Shown piece by piece: positions 58,788 to 64,000 of a stretch of DNA of 64,000 nt. A program made the position numbers and the translations under genes. Origin of the DNA: Microbispora siamensis (GTDB taxonomy: Bacteria > Actinomycetota > Actinomycetes > Streptosporangiales > Streptosporangiaceae). The stretch covers positions 186,001 to 250,000 of the forward strand of contig NZ_BOOF01000012.1 in assembly GCF_016863095.1 (NCBI RefSeq), given 5' to 3'. How positions within the stretch are numbered: position 1 is the stretch's first letter; every line of letters begins with the position of its first letter. The notes under the pieces are model-generated. The model searched no databases, had not been told where the DNA came from, and saw only the letters and a program-made list of their open reading frames with translations.

Positions 58788-59387
58788 TCAGCGGACTCGG
58801 TCGTAGACCATGGCGATCTCGCCCAGCTCTCCGGTCTCCTGGTGGGTGAGCGTCCACTTCGTCGCCGGCAGGCCGTCGTCGAACAGGCGTCCCCCGCCTC
58901 CGGCGATCTGAGGGAAGATCATGAGATACAGCCGGTCGAGCAGGTCCGCCGACAGGAGCGGCTTGATGACGCTGACGCTGCTGTTGACGAGGATGTCGCC
59001 TCCGCCGGTGGCCTTGAGGTCGGTGACGACATCGGCGACGGGAGCGTTCACGATGCGGGTGCGTTCCCATGGCGCTTCGGTCAAGGTGGTCGAGAAGACC
59101 ACCTTCTCGGTGTCGACCAGCCACTTGGCGTATCCGCGGTCACGCGGGTCGGCGTTCTCGTCTTCCGCGACCGACGGCCAGTACCCCAGGAATCCCTCGG
59201 CGTTGATCCGGCCGAGCACCGCCGTCGTCGCGCCCTCCCAGATGCGGTTCATCTGGTCTCGCGCGACCTCAGTGATCACGTAGGGAGCGAACGCAGCGAA
59301 ATCGCCGGGCCCGCCGGGACCGTGGTAACGCCCGTCGAGGGTGAGACTCAGGTTCGCGGTCACTCTGCGGCCGGTCGAGTTGGTCAT
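58788..59387 (-). CDS. Dihydrofolate reductase-family protein
   Basis: The 199-residue protein has VTANLSLTLDGRYHG at the start, AVLGRINAEGFLGYW in the middle and YLMIFPQIAGGGGRLF as the nucleotide-site strand, a pattern of the DHFR-like group with a one-residue-shifted loop. Its start overlaps the ArsR-SRPBCC stop by 4 bp (ATGA). The enzyme is probably the main target of that regulator; substrate unknown. Confidence 0.87.
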   Translation of the reverse strand: MTNSTGRRVTANLSLTLDGRYHGPGGPGDFAAFAPYVITEVARDQMNRIWEGATTAVLGRINAEGFLGYWPSVAEDENADPRDRGYAKWLVDTEKVVFSTTLTEAPWERTRIVNAPVADVVTDLKATGGGDILVNSSVSVIKPLLSADLLDRLYLMIFPQIAGGGGRLFDDGLPATKWTLTHQETGELGEIAMVYDRVR

Positions 59388-60229
59388 TGCGTGCTCCTTG
59401 TGTCGGTGTCGTGTGCATTCGGGGCAAGGGTCGCCGCGAGCTTGTCGAGGCTCTGGCCGAAGCCGATCTCGATGCCTGCGATGAAGTCCGCGGATTCGAC
59501 GGTGCTGTCGGTGATGCGGAAGCGGACCTCGAGGTCCGTACCGGTGCCGGTGGGCCTGAGGTCGAGGTCGAGGTGGGCGGTGAAGGCCCGGCCGCCCTCG
59601 GGAAGCAGTGGGGAGAGCCGGTAGGCGAGGTGCTCATAGGGGCGCACCTCGTCGACGACTCCCTCCGCGCGCCCGGCGATGTGGTCGGAACCGTCGGTGT
59701 CCTCGGCGTCGCGGTACTCATGCGCGATTCGTCCGCCCGGTCGTGCCTCGAACACGAGCTCGGAGACGCGCAGGTCGTCGGGCGTCCACCAGCGGGCGAG
59801 CAGGGAGGCGTCGGTCAGGTGGCGCCAGACCAGCTCGGGCTGCCCCGCCAGCGACCGGTGGAACCCGAACGAGCGGCCGTCGGCCCATCCCGGCCCTTCT
59901 GCGGCGAGTCGCTCTTCGTGGAGGCTGAGCCCGTAGCGATCGTAGGTCTCGCGTGGGCCGCCGACCCGGTCCGCGGTGTCGGCGAGCCGGCTGAGCGCAG
60001 CCGCGAGCTCCCTCAGCGGCTCGGAACGGAGCGCGTAGATGCGGCGCTGACCGGTGCGCCGGGAGGTGACGATGCCGGCGCGTTCAAGGGTCTGCAGGTG
60101 CTTGGTCGTCTGCGGCTGACGTGCCTCGGCGAGCTGCGCCAGGACGCCGACCGGCCGGGGCCGCTCGGCCAACAGACTCACGAGCCGCCATCGGGCCGGG
60201 TCGGCCAGCGCGGTGAGGAGTACGTCCAC
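59384..60229 (-). CDS. ArsR regulator fused to an SRPBCC (AHSA1/Bet v 1) domain
   Basis: Residues 1-90 form an ArsR winged helix (LADPARWRLVSLLAERP, QPQTTKHLQTLERAGIV). Residues about 120-270 form an SRPBCC/AHSA1 domain (PELVWRHLTDASLLARWWTP, VVDEVRPYEHLAY), a hydrophobic ligand pocket. In most genomes the two are separate neighbouring genes; here they are one 281-residue protein, so ligand binding could act directly on DNA binding. The GTG start lies 5 nt after a TACTTT box, suggesting leaderless translation, with AT-rich half-sites upstream. Confidence 0.9.
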   Translation of the reverse strand: MDVLLTALADPARWRLVSLLAERPRPVGVLAQLAEARQPQTTKHLQTLERAGIVTSRRTGQRRIYALRSEPLRELAAALSRLADTADRVGGPRETYDRYGLSLHEERLAAEGPGWADGRSFGFHRSLAGQPELVWRHLTDASLLARWWTPDDLRVSELVFEARPGGRIAHEYRDAEDTDGSDHIAGRAEGVVDEVRPYEHLAYRLSPLLPEGGRAFTAHLDLDLRPTGTGTDLEVRFRITDSTVESADFIAGIEIGFGQSLDKLAATLAPNAHDTDTRSTQ

Positions 60230-60234
60230 GAGGA

Positions 60235-60273
60235 AAAGTATTCGCCATAGAGAATATTCGTGTCAAGGAATAT
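60235..60273 (-). promoter_or_regulatory. Promoter and operator of the arsR-SRPBCC operon
   Basis: TACTTT (60240-60235, minus strand) fits a -10. TATTC (60239-60243) and GAATA (60252-60256) form an inverted repeat around 8 nt, GAATATTC (60252-60259) is itself palindromic, and GGAATAT recurs at 60267. These AT-rich half-sites suit an ArsR operator. 60274-60410 shows nothing else. Confidence 0.6.
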
Positions 60274-60410
60274 CTTCGGCGAGGTGTCGTCGTAGCCGTG
60301 CTCTGCCGCCGGTCGAGCCGATGCGTCAGCCGGATCTGTCCCAGTCGGCTGCGCTCCGACGTCCACAAGCTGAAGGAACGCCGCTTGTCGCAACCGCCGC
60401 CCGCACGGGC

Positions 60411-61223
60411 TCAGAACCGGTAGCGGAGAATGCGTGCCCCTTGCCGAGACAAGGCCGTGCTGCGGGCGGTGAGACGGGTCAGCGCGCGTAGGGGTTGCGG
60501 GAACCGGGCTATTTCCGGTGCGCGGGTGAGGATCTGCTCCTCGATCAGTTCGAGGCCGGCGTCCCAGGACTCCGGTTCGTGTGGGTCGTCGAAGCCCTGG
60601 GCGGCTTTGATGCCGAGTGCCTTGATGGTCGGGTGGTACTTCATGGCCCAGGCCGCGAAGCGGGTGTAGCCGTTGAGCGCGAGCTCGCCCGAAGGGAAAT
60701 GGCCGGCCAGCGCGCGGGTCATCGTCTGGAAGGAGTCGCCGGGCATGAAGGGGAGCAGTCCCTCGGCGACGATCACCGCAGGCCGGTCGCCGGGGATGGC
60801 TGCAAGCCAGTCGGAGCCGGTGAGGTCGGCTCCGACCAGGTGGGAACGTCCGGGCAGACATTCGGCCCGCAGGTGCACCACTTCCGGGAAGTCGATGTCG
60901 TACCAGTCGACGCCGGGCGGGGGATCACAGCGGAACATCCTGGTGTCCAGGCCGCAGCCCAGGTCGAGCACCACGCATCCGGGATGAGCGGCGATGTAGG
61001 CGCGGACGACGCCGTCGAGCTTCTTGGCGCGCAGTGCCGTGGTGAGGACGAGGTTGGGCTTGACCTTCAGCTTGCCGAAGTCGTAATCGATGTTGGCGGC
61101 CAGGTCGGCGGAGAGCGTATCGCCGAGGATCGGGCTGGGCAGCCCGGCGTCCAGGGCTCTGGCGTGGAGAGTGAGCAGCAGCGTTTCCTGGATCAGCCCG
61201 AGTTCGGGTTGCCAGCGGTGCAT
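60411..61223 (-). CDS. Class I SAM methyltransferase, leucine carboxyl methyltransferase-like
   Basis: The 270-residue protein has the LCM-family pattern: CVVLDLGCGLDTRMFR (SAM-binding motif I), VDWYDIDFPEV and AVIVAEGLLPFM. Family members methylate carboxylates or hydroxyls of small molecules or proteins; many bacterial ones belong to secondary metabolism. The gene starts 9 bp after a GbsR-type regulator stop. The whole hydrolase-gbsR-methyltransferase unit lies behind one strong operator, which suggests the three act on one compound. Confidence 0.88.
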   Translation of the reverse strand: MHRWQPELGLIQETLLLTLHARALDAGLPSPILGDTLSADLAANIDYDFGKLKVKPNLVLTTALRAKKLDGVVRAYIAAHPGCVVLDLGCGLDTRMFRCDPPPGVDWYDIDFPEVVHLRAECLPGRSHLVGADLTGSDWLAAIPGDRPAVIVAEGLLPFMPGDSFQTMTRALAGHFPSGELALNGYTRFAAWAMKYHPTIKALGIKAAQGFDDPHEPESWDAGLELIEEQILTRAPEIARFPQPLRALTRLTARSTALSRQGARILRYRF

Positions 61224-61232
61224 GGGGTTTCC

Positions 61233-61688
61233 TTAACGGCGTAGCGGATGGCGGGCCGCGAGGTTCTGCAGCCACGTCAGGGAGTCGTGGGCGGCCTTGA
61301 TGCGCTCGGTGCGGTGCCCCTCGCCGCCCACGATGTCGAGCCCTTCGTCGGCGATCTCGCCGAACGCGCTCAGGCTTTCGAGCTTGCGCTGGATGACCTT
61401 CTGCCAGGCGTCGTCTTCGATGCGGTAGTAGGAGGTGCGATCCCCGGGCCTTCTCACCTTCTTGACCAGGCCGATGGCCGTGAGGAAGCGCATGTTCGAG
61501 GTGAGCGAGGCCCGGCTGGCCTGGATGACCTCCGCGATCTGGCCGGCGGACTGCTCGGCCGGATCGCAGATCATGAGCCAGCCGAGGATGCGTCCGGTGA
61601 TGGGCGGCAGCCCCCACTCCTCGACGCAGAAGGCGGCCACCCGTTCCACCCAGCGGAGCAGCCGGTCCTGCTGTTCCTCAGTGCTCAT
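61233..61688 (-). CDS. GbsR/MarR-type regulator
   Basis: The 151-residue protein matches GbsR-type winged-helix regulators: WGLPPITGRILGWLMICDP at the N terminus, SAGQIAEVIQASRASLTSNM as helix-turn-helix and RPGDRTSYYRIEDDAW as wing. Relatives in actinomycetes control transporters or modifying enzymes in response to small ligands. It lies between the hydrolase and methyltransferase genes in one transcription unit and probably binds the 34-bp inverted repeat. Confidence 0.85.
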   Translation of the reverse strand: MSTEEQQDRLLRWVERVAAFCVEEWGLPPITGRILGWLMICDPAEQSAGQIAEVIQASRASLTSNMRFLTAIGLVKKVRRPGDRTSYYRIEDDAWQKVIQRKLESLSAFGEIADEGLDIVGGEGHRTERIKAAHDSLTWLQNLAARHPLRR

Positions 61689-61721
61689 CGTCGCATCCTC
61701 CGTCGTTGATCGTGTGCCGGT

Positions 61722-62651
61722 TCACTGTGTCATGGCGGCCACCGACTCGTAGGTGGGTGTCGGGGTGATGTCCGCGAGCCGGGTCCTGCGCAGGTGAAGG
61801 TCGAACCAGTCGATCGCGAGCGCCATCGCCTCCTTCAGGCCCGGGCCGGTGTAGAGGCCGAGCACGTCGTAGGGCAGCACCGCGAGCCGCTTGGGCTCGC
61901 CCGCCTTGGCGAAGGCGCTTTGCGCCTCCTCGAGCATGTGGTACGGATCCCAGCCGCCGTTGGCGATCATCAGCAGCGGCGTCGGTGCAAGCCGGTGGAT
62001 GAGGTTCTCCGGTGCGAAGGTGAGCAGGTGCTCGGCTGAGTCGAGGGTCTTCTCGTTGCGGTAGGTGGGAAACAGGCGGGTCGACATGTCCGGGGTGTCC
62101 TTCACGCTGTCGCCCTCCAGCGTCAGGTGCGGCACGCGAGCGCTCTGCCCGCCTTCGTAGCGCCGCTGCCAGTCCTGCTGCAGTTGGTCGAGCAGCGCAT
62201 GGACACCGGCGCGGCCGAGGAGGCGTTCCATGTACCGCCATCCGTTCCACACGCTGGGGCTCTGCACGACGACGCACTTGATGCGCCGATCGAGCACGGC
62301 GGCCTGGGCCGCAACCGATCCGCCGATGCTCACCCCCCACACGCCGATCCGCTCCGGCTGCACTTCGGGACGGGTCTGCAGGTAGGACACGGCGCTGCGG
62401 AAGTCCTCCACCTGCCGCTCCGGGTAGTCCAGGCCGCGCGGCTCGCCTTCGCTGGAGCCGACCGTGCGGTAGTCGATGGCCAGCACCGCGAAGCCGGCCT
62501 TGACGAAGTACGGAGCGAAGAACGCCAGCGCCTCTTTGACCATCACCCCGCTGTGCCCGAGCACCAGCCCGGGGACCGGGTCGCTCGTCTCGGGCAGGTA
62601 GAGATCGCCCGCGCAGCGGGTGCCGAGGCTGTTGAAGGTCACGTGTTCCAT
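61722..62651 (-). CDS. Alpha/beta-hydrolase (dienelactone hydrolase/FrsA-like)
   Basis: From ATG 62651 the 309-residue protein has LVLGHSGVMVKEAL as oxyanion region, the nucleophile elbow GVWGVSIGGSVAA (Ser near residue 115), Asp in ANGGWDPYHM and a strand/loop near 280 where a catalytic His is expected; that His is not obvious (VLPYDVLGLY). A longer open frame starting at 62684 would enter the operator, so the shorter start is preferred. First gene of the gbsR operon. Confidence 0.82.
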   Translation of the reverse strand: MEHVTFNSLGTRCAGDLYLPETSDPVPGLVLGHSGVMVKEALAFFAPYFVKAGFAVLAIDYRTVGSSEGEPRGLDYPERQVEDFRSAVSYLQTRPEVQPERIGVWGVSIGGSVAAQAAVLDRRIKCVVVQSPSVWNGWRYMERLLGRAGVHALLDQLQQDWQRRYEGGQSARVPHLTLEGDSVKDTPDMSTRLFPTYRNEKTLDSAEHLLTFAPENLIHRLAPTPLLMIANGGWDPYHMLEEAQSAFAKAGEPKRLAVLPYDVLGLYTGPGLKEAMALAIDWFDLHLRRTRLADITPTPTYESVAAMTQ

Positions 62652-62670
62652 GGCTTGCTCGCACTCCCTC

Positions 62671-62704
62671 GCTAGATATTTCAAACATGACTGAAATATC
62701 TAGC
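62671..62704. promoter_or_regulatory. 34-bp inverted repeat, GbsR operator candidate
   Basis: GCTAGATATTTCA and TGAAATATCTAGC are perfect 13-bp arms around AACATGAC, 20 bp before the hydrolase start. It is the longest perfect operator-like repeat in the window and very AT-rich for its surroundings. Confidence 0.85.
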
Positions 62705-62985
62705 AATGTCAACCTTGAAGGCTGTACAGGGAAGTGCCAAGTCCCGCCTCCAGCACCTGGCCAGCCTCGGCCGCCACGTACGCCTGGGCGAGGAGACCTC
62801 CGCCCGCATCACCGCTGAGCACGACCCCGCTGCCCGACGGCGCAAGCACCGACACCACGGCGCCTTCACCACGCGGTGGTGGCGGCGGGCCAGGCCCCCT
62901 CGCGGGTACCGGTGCGCGGGACTCGTCGGGACGCCGCGGCGTGTCCGGCACGTCTGCCGCGAGCAGTGGACCCGCGGATACCCCG
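62705..62985. other. 281-bp region without a supported gene
   Basis: Open frames exist on both strands (for example plus 62706 onward, minus 62951-62709) but show no domain, no ribosome site and overlap the aldo/keto reductase end. I see nothing further in it. Confidence 0.4.
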
Positions 62986-63858
62986 TCAGTGGCCGATCTT
63001 GTCCAGCTCGGCGAGCTCCTCGTCGGAGAGCGAGAGTCCGGCGCCGGCGACGTTCTCGCGCAGGTGCGCCACCGAGGAGGTGCCGGGAATCAGCAGGATG
63101 TTCGGCGACCGCTGCAGCAACCAGGCCAGGGCGACAGACATCGGCGTCGCATCCAACCGGGCGGCTACGGCCGACAGCGCCGAGGACTGCAGCGGGCTGA
63201 AGCCGCCGAGCGGGAAGAAAGGCACGTAGGCGATGCCCTCTTCGGCGAGCTCGTCGATCAGCTCGTCGTCTTGGCGATAGGCGAGGTTGTACATGTTCTG
63301 CACGCACACGATCGGCGCGATCGCCCGTGCCTGGGCGACCTGTTCCGCCGTCGCGTTGCTGACTCCGAGGTGGCGGATCAGGCCCTGCTGCTGGAGTTCG
63401 ACGAGCGTCTCGAACGGTTCGGCGAGCGAACCGGGTTGGGGTCCCTGGGCGTTGCCGAGCCGGAGGTTGACCAGGTCGAGCACCTCGAGGCCGAGGGTTT
63501 CAAGGTTCTCGTGTACGGCGCGGCGCAGGTCCTCGGGCTGTCGGGCCGGAGGCCAGCCGCCGTGCTCGTCGCGAATCGCGCCGACCTTGGTCACGATGTG
63601 CAGCGATTCTGGATATGGGCGCAGCGCTTCGTGAATCAGCTGGTTGGTCACGCGCGGCCCGTAGGCGGCGGCGGTGTCGATGTGGGTGATTCCGAGGTCG
63701 ATGACCTCGCGGAGGACTGCGAGTGCGCCGTCGCGGTCGGCGGGCGGGCCCATGACCCCGGGACCGGCGAGCTGCATGGCGCCGTAGCCGAACCGGGTGA
63801 CGGTCAGGTCGCCGAGGGTCCAGGTGCCGCCGGGAAGCGATGTGGAGAGCGTGCTCAT
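62986..63858 (-). CDS. Aldo/keto reductase
   Basis: From ATG 63858 the 290-residue barrel has GYGAMQLAGPGVMG, ITHIDTAAAYG (catalytic Asp and Tyr), IVTKVG (Lys) and the NADPH-site end LLIPGTSSVAHLREN. The fourth tetrad position reads LDLVNLRLG, so the usual His is replaced, as in a subgroup of AKRs whose activity on carbonyls is altered. It is divergent from a gene that begins at the window edge, with operator-like repeats between. Confidence 0.9.
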   Translation of the reverse strand: MSTLSTSLPGGTWTLGDLTVTRFGYGAMQLAGPGVMGPPADRDGALAVLREVIDLGITHIDTAAAYGPRVTNQLIHEALRPYPESLHIVTKVGAIRDEHGGWPPARQPEDLRRAVHENLETLGLEVLDLVNLRLGNAQGPQPGSLAEPFETLVELQQQGLIRHLGVSNATAEQVAQARAIAPIVCVQNMYNLAYRQDDELIDELAEEGIAYVPFFPLGGFSPLQSSALSAVAARLDATPMSVALAWLLQRSPNILLIPGTSSVAHLRENVAGAGLSLSDEELAELDKIGH

Positions 63859-63929
63859 GCCTCTGTCTTTCGTGTCGAGCTGGGGGTGGGGTGGTGCCTC
63901 ACGGGCCCTTGCTGCAGTATTGACACGTA

Positions 63930-63962
63930 ACTTCCTGACGGGAAGTAGGCACTTCGGAGTGC
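63930..63962. promoter_or_regulatory. Operator-like repeats before the aldo/keto reductase
   Basis: ACTTCC-TGACG-GGAAGT (63930-63946) is a perfect 6-5-6 inverted repeat and GCACT-TCGG-AGTGC (63949-63962) follows 3 bp later. Together they suit a regulator encoded by the divergent gene cut by the window end. Confidence 0.55.
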
Positions 63963-63993
63963 GTAAGCCACCCACGGGTTGGAGGAGCGGTCG

Positions 63994-64000
63994 ATGGCGA
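63994..64000 (+). CDS. Start of a truncated divergent gene
   Basis: ATGGCGA at the window edge follows GGAGGAG (63981-63987) at suitable spacing. Only two codons are visible. By analogy with other pairs here it may be the regulator of the aldo/keto reductase; this is inference. Confidence 0.45.

Noticed and set aside
62706..63200. Plus-strand frame of 164 codons beside the 34-bp inverted repeat
   Set aside because: Its second half is antisense to the aldo/keto reductase and very Arg-rich; no ribosome site or domain.

Overview
The window looks like chromosomal DNA of a filamentous, very high-GC actinomycete. The evidence is strongly GC-biased third codon positions, many GTG starts, several apparently leaderless mRNAs (a TANNNT box 5-8 nt before the start codon), a TrpM-like peptide gene before trpBA, an F420-type luciferase-family oxidoreductase, a VanJ-like phosphatase, ECF sigma factors with SnoaL-like tails and a c-di-AMP (ydaO-type) riboswitch. 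I cannot fix the genus; a Streptomyces or Streptosporangiales relative is a reasonable guess. I saw no rRNA, tRNA, CRISPR array, prophage or intact insertion sequence.

Most of the window is accessory chromosome built from a repeated theme: a one-component regulator (MarR, TetR, XRE/MmyB, PadR, ArsR, HxlR, GbsR) next to an oxidoreductase, hydrolase or monooxygenase, with a palindromic operator in the shared promoter. Layout: 1-5.6 kb, SMR efflux/MarR/metallo-hydrolase, P450/TetR fusion, radical SAM protein. 6-9.6 kb, a DHFR-like reductase, a SigG-like sigma factor, an epoxide hydrolase. 9.7-12.1 kb, trpM-trpB-trpA, the clearest primary-metabolism block. 12.1-13.6 kb, an ECF41 sigma factor and its AhpD-like partner with two interlocked promoters. 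13.7-27.3 kb, PhyH dioxygenase, SDR-MarR, FAD monooxygenase/TetR, alpha/beta hydrolase/TetR, XRE/SDR, PadR with two DUF1048 proteins, LLM oxidoreductase, a Clp_N regulator, ArsR and an L,D-transpeptidase. 27.5-34.2 kb, quinone reductase, PEP-mutase-like protein and P450 with in-frame tandem repeats, a three-module secreted protein, and RecD2 helicase.

34.2-40.3 kb holds a decayed XRE + zinc-ADH cassette, DUF2255, SDR/TetR, hydrolase, tautomerase and SDR/HxlR. 40.4-44 kb is a glycopeptide-response-like group: vanS/vanR-type two-component system, divergent VanY D,D-carboxypeptidase and VanJ-like phosphatase, without vanHAX. 44-48 kb has MarR/hydrolase, an adenosine-deaminase-like enzyme and a serine beta-lactamase-like hydrolase. 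48-53.6 kb is a MacB-type exporter operon (lipoprotein, adaptor, ATPase, permease, joined by 4-bp overlaps) divergent from a two-component system across a 29-bp palindrome. 53.6-54.6 kb is a c-di-AMP riboswitch with a secreted CHAP protein. 55-64 kb holds decayed XRE and MFS genes, an intact zinc-ADH, two DHFR-like reductases with an ArsR-SRPBCC regulator, a hydrolase-GbsR-methyltransferase operon under a 34-bp inverted repeat, and an aldo/keto reductase.

The overall picture is chemical and envelope stress sensing: many small ligand-controlled detoxification switches plus cell-wall remodelling genes, with several truncated duplicates indicating turnover. All functions come from motif and family recognition by eye; no database search was run.
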